DNA of 64,000 bases from Streptomyces agglomeratus (GCF_001746415.1 NZ_MEHJ01000001.1:3431001-3495000); one strand, 5' to 3'. Positions 1 to 16,263 are shown, numbered from the stretch's first letter. Notes: generated by a model not told the origin, from the letters alone. A program made the numbers and translations.

Positions 1-71
1 ACTCGACCCTCGACGCCCTCGCCACGGGCGGCAGGACCTGGCGACAGGTGAAGGAGGACACCGATGCCTGA
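1..71 (+). CDS. 3' end of an unidentified phage-type protein (partial)
   Basis: An open frame read from base 3 runs off the left edge and stops with TGA at 69-71. It gives about 22 residues ending GRTWRQVKEDTDA. The stop lies just inside the next gene, whose ATG is at 64, so the two overlap by 8 bases. The AAGGAGGA ribosome site of the next gene is at 51-58. That tight coupling, typical of phage structural operons, is the main reason to accept this as a real gene end. Too little is left to assign a function. Confidence 0.5.
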   Translation, partial: STLDALATGGRTWRQVKEDTDA

Positions 72-330
72 GACACCACCGGAGACCGGCCCCGCGGCGC
101 CGGTAACCCTCGACGACGAGCAGCTGCTGCGGCTCGCCTCCTCGGTGGCGGCGGAACTCGCCACCCACCTGGGAGTGCCCGTCGTCGAGACGGCGGACCC
201 CGGACAGGGCGGACAGCCCGTCTCGGTCTCCCTGGAACTGCACCCTGATCCGCCGGCCCCGGAGCCCGCCCCCGCCGAAGCCGTCGTCCCCGTCGTACCC
301 GTACAGCGCAAGGAGGAGGGTCCCGCATGA
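64..330 (+). CDS. Small hypothetical protein of phage-type cluster (88 aa)
   Basis: I do not recognise the family. The protein is acidic and Pro/Glu/Ala rich, with one likely helical segment (about residues 15-40, LDDEQLLRLASSVAAELATHL) followed by a disordered Pro-Ala-Glu tail. It starts at ATG 64 behind AAGGAGGA. Its TGA overlaps the ATG of the next gene (ATGA at 327-330). The position directly before a tail-fibre-like gene suggests a small accessory or chaperone-like phage protein, but that is inference from context only. Confidence 0.6.
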   Translation: MPETPPETGPAAPVTLDDEQLLRLASSVAAELATHLGVPVVETADPGQGGQPVSVSLELHPDPPAPEPAPAEAVVPVVPVQRKEEGPA

Positions 331-977
331 CCACTCAGTACACGCCGCTCAGCAACCTGCCCTACCCGCAGCCGAGCGATCCCGCCAACCTGCCCGCGCA
401 CATGCAGTCCCTCGCCCAGTCCCTCGACGGGCGTACGGTGCTGCGCTTCGCCACCGCGACGGAGCGCGACGCCAAGCTGCCCACGCCCGTCGCCGGCACG
501 GTCGCGTGGATCGCCTCGCCCGGACGGCTCATGAACTACACCGGCTCGGCATGGGTGCCCGTCGGCGCGGTGCCGGTCTTCCGGGTGAACTCCGACGGCG
601 GCACGACCACGTCCGCCGCGTACGTGGAAACCCTGACGAGCGCCACCGGCGACCCGATGAACGCGGTGTTCACCGTCCCCGCCTCCGGCCAGGTCATCAT
701 CAGCGTCGGCTGCTACATGTTCAGTACGGCGACGAACGTCGGCACCTACATGTCGGCCAACATCCGCAACGCCGCGGGAACCGTCGTGCTCAGCGCCAAC
801 GACGCCCGCGCCGCCCTGGTGAACTCCCCCAACCGGGCGTCCGTGTCGACCCAGTTCCTCGTCACCGGACTGGCCGTCGGCACCACGCACACCGCCACAC
901 CGGCCTACCGGTCGGGGGGCACCACGAACACCGCCAACTACGACACTCGTTACATCAGGGTCGACCCGATCATGTGA
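327..977 (+). CDS. Phage tail fibre / receptor-binding-like protein (216 aa)
   Basis: The N-terminus (NLPYPQPSDPANLPAHMQSL) resembles the start of actinophage minor tail proteins, where a YP.P.DPA..P.HM segment precedes a short helix. After it come a region (about 45-75) with an AWIASPGRLMNYTGSAW pattern common in tail-fibre trunks, and a beta-rich C-terminal domain (about 80-216) full of Thr, Val and Asn that looks like a fibre tip or C1q-like fold. Translation is coupled to the upstream gene through ATGA. The gene precedes an endolysin, as in many actinophages. The product would decorate a tail or tail-like particle and bind a surface. Family assignment is by pattern only. Confidence 0.55.
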   Translation: MTTQYTPLSNLPYPQPSDPANLPAHMQSLAQSLDGRTVLRFATATERDAKLPTPVAGTVAWIASPGRLMNYTGSAWVPVGAVPVFRVNSDGGTTTSAAYVETLTSATGDPMNAVFTVPASGQVIISVGCYMFSTATNVGTYMSANIRNAAGTVVLSANDARAALVNSPNRASVSTQFLVTGLAVGTTHTATPAYRSGGTTNTANYDTRYIRVDPIM

Positions 978-1066
978 CGCCGCTCCCCACCCCGCCCCGG
1001 CCCGCCGCTGACCAGAGCGGCGGGCCGGGGCGTTCTCACCTCCAGGCGACCCGAAGGAGAACCTCC

Positions 1067-1966
1067 ATGGCCACCCTGTCCGCCGACGCCGTCGTACGAG
1101 CCCTGCGCGCCGAGGGCCTGCGCGTCGTGGAACACCGCGACTGGCGCACCCACAACCGCAACCACAAGGGGCGCTGGGGACCCGTCCACGGCGTGATGAT
1201 CCACCACACCGTCACCAGCGCCACCGCCGATTCGGTCGGGTTGTGCTACAACGGCCACGCCTCGCTCCCCGGACCGCTCTGCCACGGCGTGATCGACAAG
1301 GCCGGCACCGTCCACCTCGTCGGCCACGGCCGGACCAACCACGCCGGCTCCGGCGACGGCGACGTGCTGCGGGCGGTCGTCGCCGAGAGGGGCGCTCCCG
1401 CTCCCGGCAGGAACACCGCGGACGGCAACGCCCACTTCTACGGCTTCGAGTGCGTCAACCTCGGCGACGGGGCCGACCCCTGGCCGAAGGCACAGCTCGA
1501 CGCCATCGAGCGGGCGTCGGCCGCCCTGTGCCGCGCCCACGGCTGGTCTGCCGCCTCGGTCATCGGCCACAAGGAGTGGACGAACCAGAAGATCGACCCG
1601 CGCGGCTTCAGCATGTCGTCCATGCGGGAGCGGATCGCGGCACGTCTCGCGTCGCCGCCCTCCGCGCCGTCCGGTTCCGGCGGCCCGGCCGGCCCCGGCG
1701 AACCCTCCGGGTCCCGTTACGAGCCGTTCCCCGGCTCGGCGTTCTTCCGGCCCGGCGCGAACTCGCCGGTCATCACCGCCATGGGCCGCCGACTGGCCGC
1801 CGAGCGCTGCGCCGCGTACACCGTGGGCCCCGGCCCGCGCTGGTCGGAGGCGGACCGGCGTTCGTACGCCAGGTGGCAGCGCAAGCTCGGCTACACGGGC
1901 GCGGACGCCGACGGCGTGCCCGGCCGGGCCTCCTGGGACGCCCTGAAGGTCCCGCGCGTCCGCTGA
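1067..1966 (+). CDS. N-acetylmuramoyl-L-alanine amidase endolysin with C-terminal peptidoglycan-binding domain (299 aa)
   Basis: Type-2 (PGRP-like) Zn amidase that cleaves the bond between MurNAc and L-Ala of peptidoglycan. The catalytic domain is roughly residues 1-190, with the Zn-ligand motif MIHHTVT near residue 46 and the second ligand motif VIGHKEWT near 167. A Gly/Pro/Ser linker (about 190-215) leads to a C-terminal peptidoglycan-binding segment ending YARWQRKLGYTGADADGVPG. The frame is open far upstream, but the start at ATG 1067 is supported by GAAGGAGA at 1053-1060 and by the domain beginning there. There is no signal peptide, so export would need a holin; two small membrane proteins follow. 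It fits a phage or tailocin lysis enzyme. Confidence 0.85.
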   Translation: MATLSADAVVRALRAEGLRVVEHRDWRTHNRNHKGRWGPVHGVMIHHTVTSATADSVGLCYNGHASLPGPLCHGVIDKAGTVHLVGHGRTNHAGSGDGDVLRAVVAERGAPAPGRNTADGNAHFYGFECVNLGDGADPWPKAQLDAIERASAALCRAHGWSAASVIGHKEWTNQKIDPRGFSMSSMRERIAARLASPPSAPSGSGGPAGPGEPSGSRYEPFPGSAFFRPGANSPVITAMGRRLAAERCAAYTVGPGPRWSEADRRSYARWQRKLGYTGADADGVPGRASWDALKVPRVR

Positions 1967-2009
1967 CCGGTACCTCGCCGCCCGCCCGCTCCCCCAGAAA
2001 GGCACCCCG

Positions 2010-2270
2010 ATGTCGGAAGCCACCCAGCGGACCGTCCGCACCGTCCTCCAGACGGCCATCGCCATCGCCGTCGTCCTGCCGGCGCTCGTCGAGTCGTCCG
2101 GACTCGCGCGGAGCCTGCCGTGGGCCGCCGGGGCGGTCGCCGCCGCCGGCACGCTCAGCCGGCTGATGGCGCTCGACTCCGTACAGCGACTGCTGCCCCG
2201 GTCCCTGCGCATCCCCCGCCGTGACAGTGACCTGCTGTCCCTTCTCCAGCAGCACCGGAGCCGCCCATGA
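2010..2270 (+). CDS. Putative holin (86 aa, two membrane segments)
   Basis: Small protein with two hydrophobic segments (about residues 13-30, TAIAIAVVLPALVES, and 35-52, LPWAAGAVAAAGTLSRLM), a short turn, and a basic C-terminus (LRIPRRDSDLL). Size, topology and the position directly after the endolysin gene match phage holins, which let the amidase cross the membrane. Its stop overlaps the start of the next gene (ATGA, 2267-2270). I cannot assign a holin family. Confidence 0.6.
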   Translation: MSEATQRTVRTVLQTAIAIAVVLPALVESSGLARSLPWAAGAVAAAGTLSRLMALDSVQRLLPRSLRIPRRDSDLLSLLQQHRSRP

Positions 2271-2530
2271 CCGAGCCCGCACCTCACGACCCGGCGGCCG
2301 TCGCACTGGAGCTGGAGCGACTGCGCGGCACCGTGGAGGTGGGATTCGCCCGGGTCGACGGATCACTCGCCCTGCTCGTGCAGCGCAGTGACCAGAGCGA
2401 CCGGCAGCTGGCCGACCACGAGACACGGATCGACACGCTGGAGCGCGGCCGGTGGCCGCTGCCCAGCCTCGCGGCCGTCACGGCCATCGCCGGAATGCTG
2501 CTGTCCCTCTGGCAGCTCAGCACGCGCTGA
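2267..2530 (+). CDS. XhlA-like lysis accessory protein (87 aa: coiled coil plus C-terminal membrane anchor)
   Basis: Residues 12-58 form an amphipathic coiled-coil-like helix (VALELERLRGTVEVGFARVD onward). A single hydrophobic C-terminal segment (about 65-83, LPSLAAVTAIAGMLLSLWQL) ends in STR. This architecture matches the XhlA family of PBSX-type phage lysis cassettes, where such a protein works with a holin and an amidase. It is translationally coupled to the putative holin and is the last gene before the rpoC terminator. Function is inferred from architecture and neighbours. Confidence 0.55.
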   Translation: MTEPAPHDPAAVALELERLRGTVEVGFARVDGSLALLVQRSDQSDRQLADHETRIDTLERGRWPLPSLAAVTAIAGMLLSLWQLSTR

Positions 2531-2550
2531 ACCGGCCCCGGAAACGCCGC

Positions 2551-2582
2551 AGGGCGGCCACCCCGTGAAGGGTGACCGCCCT
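2551..2582. terminator. Hairpin terminator between the lysis cassette and rpoC
   Basis: Thirteen-base arms at 2551-2563 and 2570-2582 enclose a six-base loop. The only imperfection is a C/A pair on the plus strand, which becomes a U-G wobble in the minus-strand RNA. The hairpin is therefore fully paired only for rpoC transcripts. It lies between convergent genes (lysis cassette +, rpoC -). A nearly identical hairpin follows rplL at 10531. Confidence 0.8.
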
Positions 2583-2604
2583 GTGGACGTACAGACACGC
2601 GCTC

Positions 2605-6504
<3,900 letters not shown>

Positions 6505-6602
6505 TTGTCGTCAATCCCTCTTTCGGGGTCGAGAGTCAATCATGGTCTGAACGGGTCCGGGGAGAGCCGGCCGCTGCGGTGAAGCAGCGGCCGGACAACC
6601 CG

Positions 6603-10085
<3,483 letters not shown>

Positions 10086-10246
10086 GAGGGGGTCCTTCCG
10101 AGGGCTCGGACTCACTACGCGCGTACCGGTCCCAAGCTGGCACAGCGGCAGAATTCCCTGGTCAGGGAAGTCGGCCATCAGATGCTCGAGCGAGGGTATG
10201 CCCCTGGTGACGGGCAGGAGGCAGCTAACAGGCAGCGCAAAGGGTC

Positions 10247-10275
10247 AGTGTAGCCACTTGGCTCACTGATGTCCA
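10247..10275 (-). promoter_or_regulatory. Likely sigma-70-type promoter of rpoBC with a long leader
   Basis: On the minus strand TGGACA (10275-10270) and TACACT (10252-10247) are separated by 17 bases, a good housekeeping (HrdB-type) promoter. Transcription would start near 10240, leaving a leader of about 155 bases before the TTG at 10085. The rest of the 510-base gap between rplL and rpoB (10086-10596) holds the rplL terminator and no gene I can support. The long leader leaves room for post-transcriptional control, but I see no defined structure. Confidence 0.6.
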
Positions 10276-10530
10276 GAGCGGGTCGTTCGACACCCTCGCT
10301 GTACTCAACTCCTGCGGAAAGCCATGCGCTCGATGCGCATATCAGTACTGCCCTCTACGTCGCCGATCCATGCCTCGGATCCGGATCGGTATGACGACGC
10401 GTCCTGAGAATTGCGCGCCTCGTGCGGTTCGTCAAGGCCCCCAGGCTCCCGGGCTCCCCCGGGGCGTACGGCGAAGATCACGATACTCGCCCCGACGCGA
10501 AGAGCAAGGAAGGCATCCCGGGAACGCCTC

Positions 10531-10560
10531 AGGGCGACCACCCGAACGGGTGATCGCCCT
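10531..10560 (-). terminator. Terminator downstream of rplL
   Basis: Thirteen-base arms (10531-10543 and 10548-10560) with a four-base loop. The single plus-strand C/A mismatch becomes a U-G wobble in minus-strand RNA. It lies 37 bases after the rplL stop and separates rplJL from the rpoB promoter. The stem is almost the same sequence as the rpoC terminator at 2551. Confidence 0.75.
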
Positions 10561-10596
10561 GAGGACGTGGAGCGCTGAGTCAGAGACTCAACGAGG

Positions 10597-10983
10597 TCAC
10601 TTGACCTCGACAGCCGCGCCGGCGGCCTTGAGGGACTCGGCGGCCTTCTCAGCGGCCTCCTTGGCGACCTTCTCGAGGACCGGCTTCGGAGCGCCGTCGA
10701 CGAGGTCCTTGGCCTCCTTCAGACCCAGCGAGGTCAGCTCACGCACGACCTTGATGACCTGGATCTTCTTGTCGCCGGCACCGGTGAGGATGACGTCGAA
10801 CTCGTCCTGCTCCTCGGCGGCCTCGGCGGCGCCACCGGCGACACCACCGGCGACGGGGGCGGCAACCGCGGCGGCGGCGGTGACGTCGAACTTCTCCTCG
10901 AAGGCCTTCACGAACTCAGAGAGCTCGATGAGGGTCATCTCCTCGAACTGCGCGAGCAGGTCGTCCTGGGTGAGCTTCGCCAT
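10597..10983 (-). CDS. rplL: 50S ribosomal protein L7/L12 (128 aa)
   Basis: Stalk protein that recruits translation factors to the ribosome. The N-terminal dimerisation domain ([20 protein letters not shown]) is followed by an Ala/Gly/Val hinge (about 36-55) and the conserved C-terminal domain (about 60-128, with [21 protein letters not shown]). Length and both domains are canonical. It follows rplJ by about 108 bases, giving the standard rplJL pair, and ends before the hairpin at 10531. Confidence 0.98.
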   Translation of the reverse strand: MAKLTQDDLLAQFEEMTLIELSEFVKAFEEKFDVTAAAAVAAPVAGGVAGGAAEAAEEQDEFDVILTGAGDKKIQVIKVVRELTSLGLKEAKDLVDGAPKPVLEKVAKEAAEKAAESLKAAGAAVEVK

Positions 10984-11091
10984 GATGGCGTCCTTCCACT
11001 AATTCGGCTGGTGCCGATGTACATGTGAGGCGGGCGTACTTCCGGCCCGCTGCGACCTGCGCCTGCGGCGTCGGTCAAAAAGCGAGCCGAA

Positions 11092-11622
11092 TTACTCGGC
11101 ACCGCCCTGCTCGGCCTGCTTGGCACGAAGCGCCTCCGCGGTGCGGACGAACTTCGACGGAAGCGCCTTGAACAGCGAGGCAGTCTGCGACTGCTTGCCC
11201 TTCATGGCGCCCGCCAGCTTGGCGAGCAGAACCTCGCGGGACTCGAGGTCCGCGAGCTTCTTGATCTCATCGGCGGACAGCGCCTTACCGTCAAGGACAC
11301 CGCCCTTGATGATCAGGTTGGGGTTGTCCTTGGCGAAGTCACGAAGACCCTTCGCCGACTCCACCGGGTCACCGGTGATGAAGGCAACCGCCGTCGGACC
11401 TGCGAACAGGTCGTCCAGCGTGTTGATCCCGGCCTCGTTGGCCGCAATCTTGGTCAGCGTGTTCTTCACCACGGCGTACTGGGCGTTCTCACCGAGCGAA
11501 CGACGCAGCGTCTTGAGCTGCGCCACGGTGAGACCCCGGTACTCGGTCAGCACGGCGGCGTGCGAGCTACGGAACTGGTCCGCGAGCTCGGCTACCGCGG
11601 CAGCCTTGTCGGGCCTTGCCAT
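11092..11622 (-). CDS. rplJ: 50S ribosomal protein L10 (176 aa)
   Basis: Binds 23S rRNA and anchors the L7/L12 dimers to form the ribosomal stalk. The frame stays open upstream to 11820, but the family start [17 protein letters not shown] is at ATG 11622 with GGAAGGAGG about ten bases ahead. The C-terminal helix that binds L12 is present ([18 protein letters not shown]). The long non-coding leader with an attenuator-like hairpin upstream fits autoregulation by L10-L12. Confidence 0.97.
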   Translation of the reverse strand: MARPDKAAAVAELADQFRSSHAAVLTEYRGLTVAQLKTLRRSLGENAQYAVVKNTLTKIAANEAGINTLDDLFAGPTAVAFITGDPVESAKGLRDFAKDNPNLIIKGGVLDGKALSADEIKKLADLESREVLLAKLAGAMKGKQSQTASLFKALPSKFVRTAEALRAKQAEQGGAE

Positions 11623-11882
11623 AGAGCGTCGGCCTCCTTCCGGGTGATGAGGACCGCTCAGAAGGGGCTGGGCAAAACGAAACGCCCCGGCGCAGGCGCA
11701 CGGGGCTGAGCTCGACCGACTGCGCTCTTGAAGAGCGTGTCCGGGAGCTTTCCACGACACCTGCGCGGGTCGTCCGCACCTAGCGGATCCTTCGGCCACC
11801 GCGCCCTCTTGCGAAGACACAGCAACGACCAGCGGTCTTTGGCTTCTGGGGAAGACTACGCGAACGGCTCACCCACAAGCAA
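11623..11882 (-). promoter_or_regulatory. rplJ leader with attenuator-like hairpin (L10 leader)
   Basis: There are 348 bases between rplA and rplJ. The part nearest rplJ holds a hairpin at 11684-11706 (arms GCCCCG..GCGC and GCGC.CGGGGC in the minus RNA with one bulged base). The T-rich stretch GTTTCGTTTTG (11683-11673) follows directly. This is a classic intrinsic terminator inside the leader rather than after a gene. Further upstream a small CGCTCTT/AAGAGCG hairpin (around 11725-11738) could be part of the L10-binding fold. Position and structure match the ribosomal protein L10 leader family, in which L10 binding controls read-through. I could not place the promoter confidently. Confidence 0.6.
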
Positions 11883-11925
11883 ATCGGGCCCCGCGCCTCC
11901 CCTGGGGGGAAGTACGGGGCCCGAT
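11883..11925 (-). terminator. Strong terminator after rplKA
   Basis: A perfect 11-base inverted repeat (11883-11893 and 11915-11925) flanks a 21-base loop. It is followed on the minus strand by TTTGCTT. A second perfect 8-base hairpin (11942-11949 and 11954-11961) lies between it and the rplA stop. Together they separate rplKA from the rplJ leader. Confidence 0.8.
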
Positions 11926-11970
11926 CAGAGCCGCTCAGTGAGCCCTGGGAGAGCCCAGGGCCCGACCCGG

Positions 11971-12693
11971 TCAGACGGCGACCGGGTCCTCCTCGACGAG
12001 GAGGTTACGGGTGCGGTTGGGGTCCAGCGGGATGCCGGGGCCCATCGTCGTGGCGAGGGCGGCCTTCTTGATGTAGCGGCCCTTCGCGGCGGACGGCTTG
12101 AGACGGAGGATCTCCTCCAGCGCCGCGGCGTAGTTCTCGACCAGCTTCGTCTCGTCGAAGGAGACCTTGCCGATGATGAAGTGCAGGTTCGAGTGCTTGT
12201 CGACGCGGAACTCGATCTTGCCGCCCTTGATGTCCGTGACAGCCTTCGCCACGTCCGGGGTGACCGTTCCGGTCTTCGGGTTCGGCATCAGACCACGCGG
12301 ACCGAGCACGCGGCCGAGGCGGCCGACCTTGCCCATGAGGTCCGGGGTGGCGACGACGGCGTCGAAGTCCAGACGGCCCTTCGCGACCTCGTCGATGAGC
12401 TCGTCGGAGCCGACGATGTCGGCGCCGGCGGCCTCCGCGGCCGCAGCACGGTCACCGGTCGCGAAGACCAGGACCCGGGCGGTCTTGCCGGTGCCGTGCG
12501 GCAGGTTCACGGTGCCGCGGACCATCTGGTCGGCCTTGCGCGGGTCGACGCCCAGACGCATGGCGACCTCGACGGTGCCGTCGAACTTCGTGGTGGAGGT
12601 GTCCTTGGCGATACGGACGGCCTCGAGCGGGGCGTACAGGCGCTCCCGGTCGATCTTCGCGTCCGCGCTGCGGAAGTTCTTGCTGCGCTTCAC
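11971..12693 (-). CDS. rplA: 50S ribosomal protein L1 (240 aa)
   Basis: L1-stalk protein that binds 23S rRNA and helps move the E-site tRNA; in many bacteria it also represses its own operon. It begins [20 protein letters not shown] at a GTG (12693). The conserved block around [20 protein letters not shown] and the C-terminal [11 protein letters not shown] are present. It follows rplK by about 78 bases and ends at tandem hairpins. Confidence 0.98.
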   Translation of the reverse strand: MKRSKNFRSADAKIDRERLYAPLEAVRIAKDTSTTKFDGTVEVAMRLGVDPRKADQMVRGTVNLPHGTGKTARVLVFATGDRAAAAEAAGADIVGSDELIDEVAKGRLDFDAVVATPDLMGKVGRLGRVLGPRGLMPNPKTGTVTPDVAKAVTDIKGGKIEFRVDKHSNLHFIIGKVSFDETKLVENYAAALEEILRLKPSAAKGRYIKKAALATTMGPGIPLDPNRTRNLLVEEDPVAV

Positions 12694-12771
12694 TTCTGCT
12701 CCTGGGGTATGGAGGTGGAGTCGTGGTGCGGACCAGCGCTTGGCCCTACCACTGAGGTGCTACGGGGACTT

Positions 12772-13206
12772 TCAGCCCTCGACGGTGATGCCCATGGAAC
12801 GGGCGGTACCGGCGATGATCTTGTCCGCGGCCTCGAGGTCGTTGGCGTTCAGGTCGGGGAGCTTGACCGTCGAGATCTCACGCACCTGAGCGGCGGTGAG
12901 CTTCGCGACCTTGGTCTTGTGGGGCTCGCCCGATCCCTTGTCCACACCAGCGGCCTTGAGGATCAGCTTCGCGGCCGGCGGGGTCTTCGTCACGAAGGTG
13001 AAGGAGCGGTCCTCGTAGACCGTGATCTCCACCGGCACGACCATGCCACGCTGCGACTCGGTCGCGGCGTTGTAGGCCTTGCAGAACTCCATGATGTTGA
13101 CGCCGTGCTGGCCGAGCGCGGGGCCGACCGGCGGAGCCGGGTTGGCCGCGCCGGCGTTGATCTGGAGCTTGATGAGCCCCGTGACCTTCTTCTTCTTGGG
13201 AGGCAT
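12772..13206 (-). CDS. rplK: 50S ribosomal protein L11 (144 aa)
   Basis: Part of the GTPase-associated centre, binding site of thiostrepton-class antibiotics and needed for RelA activation. Begins [20 protein letters not shown] and carries the hallmark [20 protein letters not shown]. Start at ATG 13206 with GGAGAGAG ahead. First gene of rplKA; it lies after the nusG terminator, so it probably has its own promoter in 13207-13307. That gap also contains an inverted repeat (CCGCACA/TGTGCGG around 13265-13295). Confidence 0.98.
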
Positions 13207-13307
13207 TGCTCTCTCCGGGTCCTAGTGAGAGTTTCCTGCCATCCGATCACCGGACGGAGGCATACCGCACAACGATAACGGGTATAGCTGTGCGGCTAAA
13301 AACCGAG

Positions 13308-13342
13308 CAGGTCAGACCGGCTGCGAGAGCCTGTCTGACCTG
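13308..13342 (-). terminator. Terminator after secE-nusG
   Basis: Perfect ten-base arms (13308-13317 and 13333-13342) enclose a 15-base loop. On the minus strand they are followed within a few bases by TTTTT (13302-13298). This is one of the most canonical intrinsic terminators in the window and separates secE-nusG from rplKA. Confidence 0.85.
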
Positions 13343-13367
13343 GTCGGAAGCGGGGGTCCAGAGAAGA

Positions 13368-14270
13368 TCAGTTCTTCTGGATCTGGTCGAAGCTGAGCTC
13401 GACCGGGGTCTCGCGACCGAAGATCTCGACGAGGCCCTTGACCTTCTTGGAGTCGGCGTTGATCTCGTTGATCGTCGCCTGGAGGGTCGCGAAGGGGCCG
13501 TCGGTGACGGTGACCGAGTCGCCCACCTCGAAGTCCAGAACCTGGACCTCCATCTTGCGGCTGGGCGCCGGCTTGCCCTCGGCCTCGGCTGCCTCGCGGG
13601 CGGCCTTCTCCTCGGCCTCCGGAGCGAGCATCTTGACGATCTCGTCCAGGGTCAGCGGGTACGGGTCGTAGGCGTTGCCGACGAAGCCCGTGACGCCGGG
13701 GGTGTTGCGGACAACGCCCCAGGACTCGTTGGTGAGGTCCATGCGGACCAGGACGTAACCGGGAAGCTTGTTCTGGCGGACGTTCTTGCGCTCGCCGTTC
13801 TTGATCTGGACGATCTCTTCCTCGGGCACTTCGGCCTGGTAGATGAACTCCTCGACGTTCAGCGAGACCGCGCGCTGCTCCAGGTTCGCCTTCACGCGCT
13901 TCTCGTACCCGGCGTAGGTGTGGATGACGTACCACTCGCCGGGCAGGGTGCGGAGCTCCTCGCGGAGCGCGGCGATCGGGTCGGCGGGCGCGGCGGGCTC
14001 GGCGGCCTCTTCCTCGTCCGACTCGGCGTCCTCGCCGGACTCGGCGTCGGCGGCGTCCACAGCTTCGTCTTCGTCGGCCTCTGCGGCTTCCTCGGCGACG
14101 GCCTCTTCGGACTCGACGTGCACGGCGGCCTCTTCCGCCGGCTCGCCCGCAGCGACGTCAGCAGCTTCCGCCTGGTCCTCGTCGGCCGCCTCGACGATGT
14201 CGAGCTGGTCCTCAGCGGACTCCGGGCTTTCGCTCGGCTCAACGGCGTCGTTCAGGTTCGGGTCAGACAC
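13368..14270 (-). CDS. nusG: Transcription elongation/antitermination factor NusG (300 aa)
   Basis: Binds RNA polymerase and links it to Rho or ribosomes. Residues 1-110 form a strongly acidic Ala/Glu/Asp extension typical of actinobacterial NusG. The NGN domain follows ([20 protein letters not shown], about residue 112 on), and the C-terminal KOW domain carries [18 protein letters not shown]. The GTG start at 14270 begins [15 protein letters not shown]. It lies 73 bases after secE in the normal order and ends at the terminator 13308-13342. Confidence 0.97.
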   Translation of the reverse strand: MSDPNLNDAVEPSESPESAEDQLDIVEAADEDQAEAADVAAGEPAEEAAVHVESEEAVAEEAAEADEDEAVDAADAESGEDAESDEEEAAEPAAPADPIAALREELRTLPGEWYVIHTYAGYEKRVKANLEQRAVSLNVEEFIYQAEVPEEEIVQIKNGERKNVRQNKLPGYVLVRMDLTNESWGVVRNTPGVTGFVGNAYDPYPLTLDEIVKMLAPEAEEKAAREAAEAEGKPAPSRKMEVQVLDFEVGDSVTVTDGPFATLQATINEINADSKKVKGLVEIFGRETPVELSFDQIQKN

Positions 14271-14343
14271 GGTGGCTGCTTCTTCCTGGATACATATGGG
14301 TGGAACGGCGAAAGGGGCGCCGGGTGAGGCGCCCTACGCGGGA

Positions 14344-14631
14344 TCAGCCGAAAACGTACTTGACGGCTCGGGCGAAGCCCATGTCGATCACGGTCACGAT
14401 GCCGATCATGATGACGACGAAGACAATCACCACGGTGGTGTAGGTCGTCAGCTGGCTGCGCGTGGGCCAGACGACCTTGCGGAGTTCTGCGACGATCTGG
14501 CGGTAGAAGAGCGCGAGACGGCCCAGGGGGCCCTTCTTGCCGCGCTTGCCGCCTTTGCGAGACTTCTTGCTGGAATCCGGCGTCTCGTCCTGGGCATCAG
14601 GCATGTCGATGGAGCCCACGGCGTCCGTCAC
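14344..14631 (-). CDS. secE: Preprotein translocase subunit SecE (95 aa)
   Basis: Essential partner of SecY in the protein-export channel. An extended frame reaches 14715, but the family start is the GTG at 14631 (MTDAVGSIDMPDAQDE), giving the usual 95 residues. A basic segment (KKSRKGGKRGKKG) precedes the conserved amphipathic helix FYRQIVAELRKVVWPTR and one membrane helix (YTTVVIVFVVIMIGIVTVI). It sits between tRNA-Trp and nusG as in most actinobacteria. Confidence 0.96.
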   Translation of the reverse strand: MTDAVGSIDMPDAQDETPDSSKKSRKGGKRGKKGPLGRLALFYRQIVAELRKVVWPTRSQLTTYTTVVIVFVVIMIGIVTVIDMGFARAVKYVFG

Positions 14632-14737
14632 GCTACTCACCTGATTCCGGGTCGTGGCCGTGCCGCGCCCGGTGGAGCCGCACGGCAGTGCATAGAAGTA
14701 CGTACATGCGCACACATCCTGGCGAAGATGTGTGTAG

Positions 14738-14810
14738 CAGGGCCGGAGGGACTTGAACCCCCAACCGCTGGTTTTGGAGACCAGTGCTCTACCAATTGAG
14801 CTACGACCCT
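14738..14810 (-). tRNA. tRNA-Trp (anticodon CCA)
   Basis: The minus strand folds as a complete cloverleaf of 73 bases including the discriminator. The acceptor starts AGGGTCG and pairs with CGGCCCT. D-arm GCTCAATTGGTAGAGC. Anticodon loop CTCCAAA with CCA. T-arm GGGGGTTCAAGTCCCTC. Discriminator G. The 3' CCA is not encoded. Located just upstream of secE, the usual place for trpT in actinobacteria. Confidence 0.95.
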
Positions 14811-15015
14811 TTGTGGTTCCCCCAACCTACCGCATCCGGCCGAGTGCACGGAGTGCGCACGGCGGAGTGGCTGATGAGGGGCCAACGACGAGTGAGTGTA
14901 CGTGGTCACAGGCCCGGCGTCGAACAGATACCGCCCGGACGCTTCCTGTCCGCCGCCTGTCCGCCCCTCGGTATCCATGTGCTGAGCGGGATCGCGGTCT
15001 GGGACGATGGCCCGT

Positions 15016-16242
15016 ATGAGCGCTGCAACTCCTCCCACCGAGCGCCGGGTCTCAGCCCGAATCGGCGCGATTTCCGAGTCCGCAACCCTTGCCGTGGACG
15101 CCAAGGCCAAGGCCCTGAAGGCCGCCGGCCGGCCGGTCATCGGCTTCGGCGCGGGCGAGCCCGACTTCCCTACGCCCGACTACATCGTCGAGGCCGCGAT
15201 CGAGGCCTGCCAGAACCCGAAGTACCACCGCTACACCCCGGCCGGCGGGCTCCCCGAGCTCAAGTCCGCGATCGCCGCGAAGACCCTGCGTGACTCCGGC
15301 TACGAGGTGGACGCCTCGCAGGTGCTGGTCACCAACGGTGGCAAGCAGGCCATCTATGAGGCGTTCGCCACGATCCTCGACCCGGGCGACGAGGTCATCG
15401 TCCCGGCGCCGTACTGGACGACGTACCCGGAGTCGATCCGTCTCGCGGGCGGTGTCCCGGTGGACGTCGTGGCGGACGAGACGACCGGCTACCGGGTCTC
15501 GGTCGAGCAGCTGGAGGCGGCGCGGACGGAGAAGACCAAGGTCGTCCTCTTCGTCTCCCCGTCGAACCCGACCGGCGCGGTCTACACCGAGGCCGAGACC
15601 GAGGCGATCGGCCGCTGGGCCGCCGAGCACGGGCTGTGGGTGCTGACGGACGAGATCTACGAGCACCTGGTCTACGGCGACGCGTCCGCGGTCTCCCTCC
15701 CGGCCGTCCTGCCGGAGCTGCGCGACAAGTGCGTCGTCGTCAACGGCGTCGCCAAGACGTACGCGATGACCGGCTGGCGGGTCGGGTGGATCATCGGCCC
15801 CAAGGACGTCATCAAGGCCGCGACGAACCTCCAGTCGCACGCCACGTCCAACGTGTCGAACGTCGCCCAGATCGCGGCTCTCGCGGCGGTCTCCGGCAAC
15901 CTCGACGCGGTCGCCGAGATGCGTTCCGCCTTCGACCGACGCCGGCAGACGATGGTGCGGATGCTCAACGAGATCGACGGCGTCGTCTGCCCGGAGCCGG
16001 AGGGCGCGTTCTACGCGTACCCCTCGGTCAAGGGGCTGCTCGGCAAGGAGATCCGCGGCAAGCGTCCGCAGAGCTCGGTCGAGCTGGCCGCGCTGATCCT
16101 CGACGAGGTCGAGGTCGCGGTCGTACCGGGCGAGGCGTTCGGTACGCCGGGCTACCTGCGGCTGTCGTACGCGCTGGGTGACGAGGACCTGGCGGAGGGT
16201 GTGTCCCGCATCCAGAAGCTGCTGGCCGAGGCGCGGGACTGA
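15016..16242 (+). CDS. aspC: Pyridoxal-phosphate aspartate-type aminotransferase (408 aa)
   Basis: Class I aminotransferase that exchanges amino groups between aspartate (or a related amino acid) and 2-oxoglutarate. Visible motifs are [10 protein letters not shown], the [10 protein letters not shown] loop, DEIYEHLVY, and the PLP lysine in [15 protein letters not shown] (about residue 245). The substrate-carboxylate Arg is in GYLRLSYA near the C-terminus. ATG 15016 matches the streptomycete start [11 protein letters not shown]; an in-frame ATG at 15007 is less likely. The gene ends in a hairpin whose loop contains the stop codon (16233-16250), then a stronger terminator at 16264. Confidence 0.92.
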   Translation: MSAATPPTERRVSARIGAISESATLAVDAKAKALKAAGRPVIGFGAGEPDFPTPDYIVEAAIEACQNPKYHRYTPAGGLPELKSAIAAKTLRDSGYEVDASQVLVTNGGKQAIYEAFATILDPGDEVIVPAPYWTTYPESIRLAGGVPVDVVADETTGYRVSVEQLEAARTEKTKVVLFVSPSNPTGAVYTEAETEAIGRWAAEHGLWVLTDEIYEHLVYGDASAVSLPAVLPELRDKCVVVNGVAKTYAMTGWRVGWIIGPKDVIKAATNLQSHATSNVSNVAQIAALAAVSGNLDAVAEMRSAFDRRRQTMVRMLNEIDGVVCPEPEGAFYAYPSVKGLLGKEIRGKRPQSSVELAALILDEVEVAVVPGEAFGTPGYLRLSYALGDEDLAEGVSRIQKLLAEARD

Positions 16243-16263
16243 GGTCCCGCTTCCCCTGCTTCG

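Noticed and set aside
1..2530. A complete prophage
   Set aside because: Only the tail-end and lysis genes are in the window. No capsid, integrase or attachment site can be seen.
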